The position numbers and the translations under genes are program-made. DNA of 40,192 nucleotides from Rhodothermaceae bacterium (GTDB lineage Bacteria; Bacteroidota; Rhodothermia; Rhodothermales; Bin80). The notes under the pieces are model-generated. The model saw only the letters and a list, made by a program, of their open reading frames with translations. It was not told the DNA's origin and ran no database searches. Positions 1-8,128 of the stretch are shown here, one piece after another (position 1 is the first letter of the stretch; each line of letters starts with the position of its first letter). Location of the stretch: contig VXLY01000080.1 of the NCBI GenBank assembly GCA_009841335.1, positions 1-40,192 of the forward strand, in the 5' to 3' direction.

Positions 1-734
1 AGCCCGAAACAATACATATCGCCCCATCTGGAACCTCCCACGCTACACCAGTTCGCACCGTGCACATCATCAACTAAGCCGTTGTTATCGTCATCTATGC
101 CATTGTCTGGAATCTCATCTGCATTGGTCCATACGTTGGCCAGAAGGTCTTCGTGCCGCCAATCGGTGCCGTTATCCACGATTGCGATTACCACCGGCGG
201 GCTTATGTCTTCTCCCTTGACGATGTCCCAGGCTTCCGGGAGACGCAGGTGACGCAGATAGGTCTGATCGCTAAATAAGGAATCATCTGGCTCTACGCGG
301 ACCTCCGACTCCAAAAGGCGATTGATGATCACGGGCTCGGCGTAGACCACGCCAGGGGCCGAGGCCAGCGTCTTCGCCACCCGCTCGGGATCGTCGGCCG
401 CGCTGTACCTGACATAGTAGGTATGACGAAGTGCTACGAGATTCCGTCTGGTCTTGGGGGTGGGCTGCACGTGATCCAGAAATGGAAATACGCGCTCTAC
501 TGTGTGCACTCCGTACCGCGCGGCTGTACGGTCAAAGACCTCGAGCCCTGTCTTGGTTGCTCCTTCTACGATAGCTACATCCGGCTCAATCTGCACAACT
601 ACGACCTGGGACTCGAAGTTCGGTGGCTCTTGGGCCCAGGTAGGTGGCACCGCCCAAAGACCGACAAGAACCCAAAGCAAGAAACAGAAAAAGCGGGGGG
701 CCTGCAGGTACCGTGCAAGAGGTGGTGTATTCAT
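1..734 (-). CDS. Secreted S8 (subtilisin-like) serine protease, N-terminal part, runs off the left edge
   Basis: Read from an ATG at 734 leftwards, an open frame of 244 codons continues past base 1. Residues 1-34 form a signal peptide with a long hydrophobic core and a cleavage-like W-A/Q-E site. Residues 35 to about 150 resemble an inhibitor I9-type propeptide (VVYAEPVI near its end). The catalytic Asp motif VVIAIVDNGTDW follows, with Asp near residue 187, then the NGIDDDNNGLVDDVHGANW stretch typical of secreted Bacteroidota subtilases. The His and Ser parts of the triad lie outside the window. Known family role: extracellular protein degradation after propeptide removal. T9SS export is likely by analogy, but the C-terminus is not visible. 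It stands 487 bp downstream of the kinase gene and probably has its own promoter. Confidence 0.9.
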   Translation of the reverse strand, partial: MNTPPLARYLQAPRFFCFLLWVLVGLWAVPPTWAQEPPNFESQVVVVQIEPDVAIVEGATKTGLEVFDRTAARYGVHTVERVFPFLDHVQPTPKTRRNLVALRHTYYVRYSAADDPERVAKTLASAPGVVYAEPVIINRLLESEVRVEPDDSLFSDQTYLRHLRLPEAWDIVKGEDISPPVVIAIVDNGTDWRHEDLLANVWTNADEIPDNGIDDDNNGLVDDVHGANWCSVGGSRWGDMYCFG

Positions 735-1221
735 GCGGGAGCCCCCCTGCTATGCCTGCAAGTAGAAAACAAACAGATTTTGCTACGAACTCGATTCATC
801 TTTCGTGGCCAGCGACAAAGTGCGATGATTGGATCAAGATTATCCCTCTTGTAGAGATTAGAATGGCTAGACTTATTGCTCCGGTACCAGCGTTGTCTCG
901 TGCCTACTTCTATATAGGCGTTCGGGATTGGTAGTGCTGGGATTTGTGACAATCCTGACGCTGCAAGCCTGTGACGTGTTCCTACGCCAAAACAATCCGT
1001 ATTAACTTCGACAAATTCGTTAGACACTTCTTCTGTGGTGACCTGCAAAAGTGTAACTAGAAATACATACGTCGCCCGTTAATGGACCTGATCCTGAATT
1101 GTACCGCAGAGGTAACCTCCGTCGAAGGATATACGCGCTCACAACAAATTTCGATTTTGCTCTGAGAACGACTCTCGTGATGCCCCCCGCTAAGAAGATA
1201 CCCTCTTAGCAGCAGGTATGA
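735..1221. other. Intergenic region between histidine kinase and S8 protease
   Basis: This 487-bp stretch has no convincing gene. A 7-bp inverted repeat, GCTAAGA at 1189-1195 and TCTTAGC at 1204-1210 with an 8-base loop, lies just after the kinase stop codon, but no T-tract follows it on the minus strand, so it is not a classical terminator. A short plus-strand frame at 928-1005 looks like a lipoprotein signal peptide ending at once (see findings). The promoter of the S8 protease should lie here; I could not pick it out reliably. Confidence 0.5.
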
Positions 1222-4200
1222 CTACTCATCTCCCGGATCCAGCGGAAGATCAATCCGCATTGTTGTACCCTGCCCCAATTCCGTGCTAAAACTTATGGAT
1301 CCGCCGGATAGCTCAACTGCCTGCCGGGCAATTGCTAATCCGAGTCCTGCCCCGCTGGTCTTTGTTGAAAAACTGGGCTCATAGATTCGGTCTTGAACCT
1401 CTAACGGGATTCCTGGGCCATTATCAATCACTTCGGTAATCACTTGATCCTCTTCCTGCCTAGCAGTTAGTGTGATCGTCCCCTCGTCAATGTCCCGCAC
1501 AGCCTCCAATGCATTTTTGATCAGATTGATATAGGTGCGAAGAAGCTCACTGGGATCCCCCCGTACAGGCAAAGGTTCATTGGAAAGCTCCATTTTTAAA
1601 GTTGCGTTGTCTGACGCCTCTGCCCGCATTAGGCCATATGCTTCACTGATCACCTCGCGCAAATCAACGCGTACAACTTTGCGGGCGGGGAGCTGCGCAA
1701 ATGTCGAAAACTCGTTGGCAATATGTGCAAGCGAATCAATCTGGGCGACAATTGTTGCTGTCGTTCGAGCAAACTGTCGTCTAAAACGGGAAGTATCTGT
1801 CTTCGCATTGTCATATGAGCGCTGGAGATGCTGGATGGACAGCTTCATTGGCGTGAGCGGGTTTTTGATCTCATGTGCGATCTGGCGAGCCATTTCGCGC
1901 CAAGCCAGTTGTCGCTCCTGCCTGGCCAGCTTCTGTCTGTTTTCCGAGAGCTGACGCTGCATCGTATTGAAGGTTGTGACCAGCGCTCCCACTTCATCGC
2001 GCGATTCGACCGGCAACACATGTTCAAATTTTCCTTGCGCTGCTTCCTGCAACCCCCCCTGAAGTCTGGCAATCGGTCGCGCCAGCGCCCGGGAGAGCAC
2101 TGAACCGGTAAACATTACGAGAACACCCAGACCCAACATTGCCCCAAACAAATAGGCTAATGTCCGTGCCCGTTCCTCCTCAATGCGCTCAGCTTCCGGC
2201 AGCGTAGGCACTGAAAGGACATAGGCCGGATTGCCGCTGTTGTTCAATATGGCGCGGTAGCCCGCCGTGTACTCAAAATCCCCAAGCTTGTGATCCACAA
2301 ATGTAAAGTGCTGAGCCCTGCCATAAATGGCACTGAAAACTTCCGCTGGGAGTCGTGTATCAACTATTCGATCGTCCACCAGTTGGCGTCGACTAGCAGC
2401 TATCAGTTCCGTATCCCGATAAAGATTCAGATCCAGTCCAACGCGGGCAGCTAAGGAATCAATATTGATGCGCGCCAACGCATCAACATTATTCTCTCCC
2501 AATCTTCTTTCCGGTACCAGTGTAGACTCAACACGCTCAAGATGTTGTCGAAGCCAACTTTGAACCGCTTTTTCATTCTCCTCGGTCACAACATTGTATC
2601 CGGCGATACCGACAGGAATTACTGCGATTACGCCAACCAGGAAGAACGCATTCATCACTTTATCCTGGTACCGCACACGCTTGCGCGGAAAGAGGCCGGC
2701 CCTCCACTGCATGATGTATCCGACTGTAGAAAACGGAATACATAAGAGTAATCCACCGGCCACCAGACGAAGCAAATAGTAGAGATGATCAAATGGACCA
2801 TCTGTTGTCATTCGGGCAGCTACGACTTGCCCGTTCCTGCGGAGATAATAGGTCAGGTATGTACTACCACCTCCTACTGACTCCTGCCTCCACTGCGATG
2901 ATTGTTGGGTTAATCCCGCTGCAATCTCAGGATCCAGTCTGTACTTTGCAAATCGGCGGCCGAACGTACGGGTTAATTGCCCCTCACGGTAAGAAGCCAG
3001 CGATAAGTCCTCGTAAAGGTCTAGGTAACCAGACGACAACAGCACCCGCAGGAGTGGCGTATTCGCCTCTTCAGACACAATATGAGGCTGCGCCCGCACG
3101 AGAACCCATCCATCCCCCAGTGGGGCCAATCCTGCATACTGATAGCGAGCGGCTCCCGCTGATTGTGGCTCAACAACATCATAATTGCTTGAGTTCAGTT
3201 CTATCCCTGCTCTCAACTCTGCCCAAAGTGCCTTCGTAGCTTCAGGAGATGTTGTGGCATAAACACTGCCAATACTGTAAAGCTCGTCCCCACCTGTTGT
3301 GAGAACAGTCAGACTGGCGTCATATGCTCCCAGTGAAGACAGAAGTGTGCCTTCAAGCAGTTGCTCTAATTCGCTGGAAATATCTTCATCAGATGCCAAT
3401 GCGCTGTACAACTCCGGTCTTTGAAATGCCTTCTCGACAACCTCGCGTACCGCCAAGGATACCCCATGGTCACTGCCTTGATCAAAAGTCTCGACAGCAT
3501 ATTCAACCCGATCCCGCTTGCGCTTATCCAAATTTTCGTAGTAGGCGGGATAAAGCAATAGACAGATACCCAGGACCACCGGCACAGCCCGCCGTAGAGA
3601 CAGCCATTCATAGATACTGCCACTCCCTGCCCTTGCCGCAAAGTACAGACAGACAAGCAATAAACCCACACTGACCGCCCAGGAGCCCCACTGCAGCAAC
3701 TCCAATGCAACAATGATCCCTGCAGCAACTGCAAAAAGTGATACTAGGCAGGCACGACTGGGGCGCATCTCCAGTCCTATACGAAGTATGCTGATCGCAA
3801 TAAGTGCTGACCCCAGAGTCAGGAGCACAAGAGAGATGTATACGACCAACTCCAGTGGGCTTGGCAGAAGTGCGCCGCGCCCTGTGTAACTGAGTGTAGA
3901 ATCCAATACACTTGCCTGTACAACCACCGCCAGCATCAATGCCAATACAAGTGTCAAAAGAATACCGGCTGCAAGATGAACCCAAGCAATGCTTCCATGG
4001 CGTGAAGACGGGTTTGCGGGCGCGTTAGCATAGCGAAGCACTGCAAACCCAAGAATCAGAATACAAAATGCTCCGATAAACAAATCTCCTGTCGTCCGCA
4101 TTAACCCACCCCCCACCGTAGAGGCAAGATGAACAGGATCAAATAATGGGCTGAACGGAGCTTTACCCGTCTGATACCTCGCCGGCACTTCCAGGTAAAG

Positions 4201-5061
4201 CCAAGCAATACGTCCCAAACCCAGTAAACCTGCGAAGATCGTGAGGCTGTGCAGCTTCGGAGCATTCCTGAACCATCGCCAAGTACCCCAGACGAGCCAA
4301 AGAACCAGGAGTGCCATCCCCGCCGCCATCAGGTTGTCGTAAAATGCAACCGTCGTGCCAATCAATGTAGCCTCGGTCGGTGGGGTCACGGTGTACGTCC
4401 CCAGAACGCTACCGCCTATAGATCGAAGTGTGTCTTCACCGAGATCTCCTCCATAGTCGACCTGAACCTCTAAGCCAGTCTTGCGCGTCCATATGTTTGT
4501 AATGTCATAATTGTCCAATACGGAATTACGCACAGGCGCTCTTACAAACAGATTTTGTGTCACACGGATGCTGCCAATTTCAGCATCTCCTACATGGAGG
4601 GGCTCCCAAAGAACCAGCGTGGTACGCCAATCACCATCCCGTATGATGTTCCACCGGGGGCGATCAAATATGTCTCCCTCGGCTAACGGAGTACTCTCCC
4701 CTCTCCATGCGACCAGTCGCATGTCAGTATCATAGATTGACAGCGCCCCCTGTTCCGGTATGATGATGCGGGCCAACTCCTCGGTCAATAGAGGATCTGG
4801 AACGCGCCTGAATGAGACATTTAGCCTGTCTACAACTCTTGCGGCTTCGGCTGCAAGGAGCCGCATTTCCTCTTGAGTCGCAGCAAACTCAGACAGTAAC
4901 AACTCTTCAGCGGCTGCTACGGCTTCCCGCTGTCGCAAGTCCACCCCCTGACCAACAGATCGAACATGTATCTGTTGCCCGACCCAAGATAAACCAACGA
5001 TCAGCAGGAGCAATCCGGCTATCACGACAAACGTCTTTTGCTGCAACATGTCCCGGATCAA
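1222..5061 (-). CDS. Large NtrY-like membrane sensor histidine kinase
   Basis: A 1279-residue sensor kinase. A first membrane segment (about residues 10-28) is followed by a periplasmic stretch to about 235. A block of several membrane helices (about 240-510) precedes a second extracytoplasmic segment, then more helices, a third sensor segment, a last helix and HAMP (about 985-1040). The HisKA box reads IAHEIKNPLTPMKLS with phospho-acceptor His near 1063. The N-box NLIKNALEAV, G1 box DNGPGIP, F box and G2 box GAGLGLAIA all look intact, so the kinase should be active. There is no receiver domain, and no response regulator is in the window. The H-box is of the NtrY/NtrB type. Start: TTG at 5061 sits in a TTGA overlap with the upstream stop; an ATG at 5049 is equally possible. 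It is the last gene of the operon that begins at 9325. Confidence 0.9.
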   Translation of the reverse strand: MIRDMLQQKTFVVIAGLLLLIVGLSWVGQQIHVRSVGQGVDLRQREAVAAAEELLLSEFAATQEEMRLLAAEAARVVDRLNVSFRRVPDPLLTEELARIIIPEQGALSIYDTDMRLVAWRGESTPLAEGDIFDRPRWNIIRDGDWRTTLVLWEPLHVGDAEIGSIRVTQNLFVRAPVRNSVLDNYDITNIWTRKTGLEVQVDYGGDLGEDTLRSIGGSVLGTYTVTPPTEATLIGTTVAFYDNLMAAGMALLVLWLVWGTWRWFRNAPKLHSLTIFAGLLGLGRIAWLYLEVPARYQTGKAPFSPLFDPVHLASTVGGGLMRTTGDLFIGAFCILILGFAVLRYANAPANPSSRHGSIAWVHLAAGILLTLVLALMLAVVVQASVLDSTLSYTGRGALLPSPLELVVYISLVLLTLGSALIAISILRIGLEMRPSRACLVSLFAVAAGIIVALELLQWGSWAVSVGLLLVCLYFAARAGSGSIYEWLSLRRAVPVVLGICLLLYPAYYENLDKRKRDRVEYAVETFDQGSDHGVSLAVREVVEKAFQRPELYSALASDEDISSELEQLLEGTLLSSLGAYDASLTVLTTGGDELYSIGSVYATTSPEATKALWAELRAGIELNSSNYDVVEPQSAGAARYQYAGLAPLGDGWVLVRAQPHIVSEEANTPLLRVLLSSGYLDLYEDLSLASYREGQLTRTFGRRFAKYRLDPEIAAGLTQQSSQWRQESVGGGSTYLTYYLRRNGQVVAARMTTDGPFDHLYYLLRLVAGGLLLCIPFSTVGYIMQWRAGLFPRKRVRYQDKVMNAFFLVGVIAVIPVGIAGYNVVTEENEKAVQSWLRQHLERVESTLVPERRLGENNVDALARINIDSLAARVGLDLNLYRDTELIAASRRQLVDDRIVDTRLPAEVFSAIYGRAQHFTFVDHKLGDFEYTAGYRAILNNSGNPAYVLSVPTLPEAERIEEERARTLAYLFGAMLGLGVLVMFTGSVLSRALARPIARLQGGLQEAAQGKFEHVLPVESRDEVGALVTTFNTMQRQLSENRQKLARQERQLAWREMARQIAHEIKNPLTPMKLSIQHLQRSYDNAKTDTSRFRRQFARTTATIVAQIDSLAHIANEFSTFAQLPARKVVRVDLREVISEAYGLMRAEASDNATLKMELSNEPLPVRGDPSELLRTYINLIKNALEAVRDIDEGTITLTARQEEDQVITEVIDNGPGIPLEVQDRIYEPSFSTKTSGAGLGLAIARQAVELSGGSISFSTELGQGTTMRIDLPLDPGDE

Positions 5062-5504
5062 GAACGAATTACCTGTATTGCCATGAGCCTATACGCTGGG
5101 TAAGAGCCTCCAAACCGTAAATAGAAACGGAGGGCCTGCCCACCGCCAAGTACGGTATAGCGTCCTATGAGCCACCACTCTTCCCCCTGTGTCATGCTGC
5201 GATCAAGTCTAAATCCCGCTGGTGCATAAGCTCGGAAGAATTTGCGGAGAACATATAGTGCCTGTGATCGCGTGTACCGGCGAGGTTGCTCCAGTAAGGC
5301 AAGCTCCAGGTAGTCCTCCGCATGGGCAACCAAAATATCTGCATTGCCTTCCGAGAGGCCATTCAGCACAACGACCAAATTAAGAGTATCTGCCTGCCCC
5401 CAGACTACCTCCGGTTTTGAACCGAGCAACAAAACCATCGGAACTGCAATACACAACCTTACCAGGAAGCATGCCTCAAATCTTGCGATTTGTAACCGTA
5501 GCAT
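5058..5504 (-). CDS. Exported DUF4783-like protein
   Basis: A 148-residue protein with an N-terminal export signal (hydrophobic LCIAVPMVLLLG, then a VVWGQA cleavage-like site near residue 38). The mature part of about 110 residues has the pattern of DUF4783, a small NTF2-like fold family common in Bacteroidota: YTRSQALYVLRKFF, then a WWLIGRY strand and RFYLRF near the end. No catalytic residues are evident and the family has no established biochemical role. Its start overlaps the end of the dehydrogenase gene by 29 bp and its stop overlaps the kinase start by 4 bp, so translation is probably coupled on both sides. A periplasmic partner for the kinase is possible but is only an inference from position. 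Confidence 0.75.
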   Translation of the reverse strand: MLRLQIARFEACFLVRLCIAVPMVLLLGSKPEVVWGQADTLNLVVVLNGLSEGNADILVAHAEDYLELALLEQPRRYTRSQALYVLRKFFRAYAPAGFRLDRSMTQGEEWWLIGRYTVLGGGQALRFYLRFGGSYPAYRLMAIQVIRS

Positions 5505-6405
5505 CTTCGTCGAGGAAACTCAGAATAGACTCAACCACTGAGTTAGACATCGCATCGCGTGTTTCCGTGGTTGCTGTTCCAGCGTGTGGAGTCAGCACAA
5601 CTCTCGGATGATTGCGAAGCGCGTCTAATACCTTTGGACCAAACACATCCAAGCCCGCACCTCCTATGTGCTTCGAGGTAATTGCCCGTATCAAAGCCGC
5701 TTCGTCCACAACCCCCGCACGCGCTGTGTTAATGAGAATTGCGGTGCTTTTCATAAGAGACAAAACCTTTGCATCCACCAGTTGATGGCTGTCTGGGTTA
5801 AGATCACAGTGTAGAGTTACTACATCACTTATTGTGAACAGTTCTTCCAGACTGCAGCGTGTCGCAATGGTTTCGCGCTCAACGGTCGGATTGGCTTGCT
5901 TTCGGTTGTGATAAAAGATTTTCATCCCAAACGCATGCGCCCGACGCGCTACTGCAGATCCTATTTGCCCCAGGCCTACAATGCCAAGTTTCTTGCCGGT
6001 AAGCCCTACTCCGAGTGGCATTGCATCTGGTCTCTCACCAAGCACACGTCTTGCTTCGGGCAAGCGACGTGTCAGCGAAAGAATCAGGGCCATGGTCAAT
6101 TCTGCGGTGGATATTGCCGTTATCCCGGGCGTATGGGTGACAATAACACCCTGTGCCTTGGCGGCCTCGAGGTTAATATTGTCGGTTCCTGCTCCAAACT
6201 GCGCGACCAGTTTAAGATTCTGGGCTCTGTGAAGAAGTTCAGGGGTAATATGATCATATGGTGTTGAGACTATCGCAAACGCACTTTCGATATGCCCATC
6301 ACCAACCGGACACCCCATCGGTCTTACATGGACCGTACATTTCTCCCGGAGCCTTGCCAGATCATCTTCCGTCAACATGCATGCAATCACTGTTGGATGT
6401 GGCAT
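5476..6405 (-). CDS. D-isomer-specific 2-hydroxyacid dehydrogenase family protein
   Basis: A 309-residue protein with the SerA/glyoxylate-reductase layout. The NAD-binding fingerprint GLGQIG is at 144-149, Arg229 is in INTARAGVVDE, and His274 is in LTPHAGTAT. In this family these Arg and His residues act with a Glu that sits in a DVFxxEP motif. Here that motif reads DVFGPKVL, so Lys258 occupies the Glu position. The fold is clear, but activity may be altered or lost. Family role: NAD(P)-linked interconversion of 2-keto and D-2-hydroxy acids. The ATG at 6405 is 18 bp after the GMC stop, so it is co-transcribed with the oxidoreductase and could handle a sugar-acid product. The substrate cannot be read from the sequence. 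Confidence 0.88.
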   Translation of the reverse strand: MPHPTVIACMLTEDDLARLREKCTVHVRPMGCPVGDGHIESAFAIVSTPYDHITPELLHRAQNLKLVAQFGAGTDNINLEAAKAQGVIVTHTPGITAISTAELTMALILSLTRRLPEARRVLGERPDAMPLGVGLTGKKLGIVGLGQIGSAVARRAHAFGMKIFYHNRKQANPTVERETIATRCSLEELFTISDVVTLHCDLNPDSHQLVDAKVLSLMKSTAILINTARAGVVDEAALIRAITSKHIGGAGLDVFGPKVLDALRNHPRVVLTPHAGTATTETRDAMSNSVVESILSFLDEDATVTNRKI

Positions 6406-6423
6406 ATATAAATATTGTTATAG

Positions 6424-8121
6424 CTATAGCAAGCCCGCCGACAATTGCCGAACGGCATAATCACATGCTCGTGCAGTTAGCGCCATGTAAGTGAGAGATG
6501 GATTCTGGCATGCAGATGAAGTCATGCATGCGCCGTCGGTCACAAACAAATTACTTACGTCGTGGCACTGATTATACGCATTCAGTACGCTGGTAGCAGG
6601 ATCACGCCCCATCCGGGCCGCGCCCATTTCGTGATTGCCTAAACCGGGAGCGTCCTGCCATGTGTCGTAGGTAGAGACATTCTTTCCTCCACCTGCTTCC
6701 AGCATTTCTGCAGCAGTCACCATCATGTCCTTTCGCATGGCCCGATCATTATCATCTCGGGTCACATGGAATTTCAGTACCGGTAACCCCCACTGATCGT
6801 GTACCGAGGGGTCCAGCATGCAGTAATTGTCGTACCGTGGCAACGTTTCACCAAAGCCTCCCAACCCCGTCCTCCAGCGGCCTGGCTCGCGCAGGCTGTG
6901 TTTAAACTCACTCCCGAATCCGGTCATACTGTTGCCGCGGGACCAACTCTGTCGACTGGCGGATCCCTGAAACCCATACCCCCGGACAAATGAGGGATGT
7001 TGTGTCTCCGGGCCCAGATTGCGAAATCTAGGAATGTATATCCCGTTCGGGCGATTCCCCTGATAATAACGATCAGTGTATCCATCAAACGAAGCATTTG
7101 CTCCTACATGGTAGTGATGATCCATGAGGTAATGGCCAAGTGCTCCACTGGTATTTGCAATACCATCCGGGAAACTTCGACTAATCGAAAGAAGCATAAT
7201 TCGAGCGGTATTCATTGAGGAAGCACATAAGAAAACCAGCTGCCCGGTGAATGTCATTCGCTCTCCAGACTCCGTGTCAATCACATCTACTCCTGTCGCC
7301 CTGGCTGTGGCTTCATCATAATTGACACCACACACAAGACTGTTCGGCCGAAGTGTTAGATTCCCCGTCTCCATTGCTCTTGGGAGAGCAACGCTAAGGG
7401 TACTGTAGTATGAACTGGTAGAGCAACCCCGCTCACATGGCCCGCAATAATGACATGCCGCACGATCGCCCAGCGGCTCCGTGAGTGTAGCAGTCCGTCC
7501 TATTGTGACAGTTCTCTCAGGAAAACGTGCCTCCACACGCTCTTTGAGCACGCGCTCCACGACATTCATGGGCATGGGCTTCTGAAATATCCCATCCGGT
7601 AGATGTGGTAGGCCTTCTGGCTGCCCACTCACACCAATAGTTCTTTCCACGTGATCATACCAGGGGGCCAAATCAGTATATCGAATCGGCCAATCTACGC
7701 CATGACCGTCCTCCAGGTTGGCCTTAAAATCCATGGGGCTTAGTCGGTAGCTCTGGCGCGCCCACATTAATGATCTTCCGCCAACCACATTTGCCTGTAT
7801 CCACGTATAGGGTTCGTCCTGAACATACGGATGCTCCGAGTCACGCATGAAGAAATGACGGGTGGCCTCGGAGAACGCATACGTCTTGCTTTGTACTGGG
7901 TAGTCTTCGCGTACAGTGGCAGGGGGAACACGCCCCCGATGCGGAAGCTCCCATGGTGCCTTATGTTCAGTAATGTAGTCAAGGACGTGACGCACCATTC
8001 GTCCACGCTCAAGAACAAGCGTCTTGAGGCCAAGTCGACAGAGCTCCATCATAGCCCATCCGCCAGACATCCCTGAACCAACTACAATGGCATCATACTG
8101 CTGCTGCCGATGGTAATTCAT
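6424..8121 (-). CDS. GMC-family FAD-dependent oxidoreductase with Cys cluster
   Basis: A 565-residue flavoprotein. The FAD-binding motif GSGMSG is at 15-20, after the strand YDAIVV. NVVGGRSLMWARQSYR is the second GMC signature. A four-cysteine stretch, CHYCGPCERGC (about residues 223-233), resembles the Fe-S ligand motif of the gluconate/glucose dehydrogenase branch of the family. The C-terminal part has NHEMGAARMG and CQNPSLTYMAL, giving the His/Asn active-site pair. Family role: oxidation of sugars, polyols or sugar acids. No signal peptide is present, and neither the usual small subunit (gluconate 2-dehydrogenase subunit 3) nor a cytochrome subunit is adjacent. An upstream in-frame TTG at 8139 exists, but the ATG at 8121, 7 bp after the stop of the preceding gene, fits the fold start better. 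Confidence 0.92.
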   Translation of the reverse strand: MNYHRQQQYDAIVVGSGMSGGWAMMELCRLGLKTLVLERGRMVRHVLDYITEHKAPWELPHRGRVPPATVREDYPVQSKTYAFSEATRHFFMRDSEHPYVQDEPYTWIQANVVGGRSLMWARQSYRLSPMDFKANLEDGHGVDWPIRYTDLAPWYDHVERTIGVSGQPEGLPHLPDGIFQKPMPMNVVERVLKERVEARFPERTVTIGRTATLTEPLGDRAACHYCGPCERGCSTSSYYSTLSVALPRAMETGNLTLRPNSLVCGVNYDEATARATGVDVIDTESGERMTFTGQLVFLCASSMNTARIMLLSISRSFPDGIANTSGALGHYLMDHHYHVGANASFDGYTDRYYQGNRPNGIYIPRFRNLGPETQHPSFVRGYGFQGSASRQSWSRGNSMTGFGSEFKHSLREPGRWRTGLGGFGETLPRYDNYCMLDPSVHDQWGLPVLKFHVTRDDNDRAMRKDMMVTAAEMLEAGGGKNVSTYDTWQDAPGLGNHEMGAARMGRDPATSVLNAYNQCHDVSNLFVTDGACMTSSACQNPSLTYMALTARACDYAVRQLSAGLL

Positions 8122-8128
8122 AGGCCTG

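Noticed and set aside
644..934. A 96-residue plus-strand frame antisense to the S8 protease start
   Set aside because: It lies largely antisense to the signal-peptide region and has no recognisable features.
731..1048. A 105-residue minus-strand frame overlapping the S8 protease start
   Set aside because: Its sequence has no signal peptide, domain or codon pattern like a real gene, and it runs into the start of a well-supported gene in another frame.
3366..3734. Extra frame inside the histidine kinase gene on the same strand
   Set aside because: It is an out-of-frame shadow of the kinase coding sequence, which is continuous and intact.
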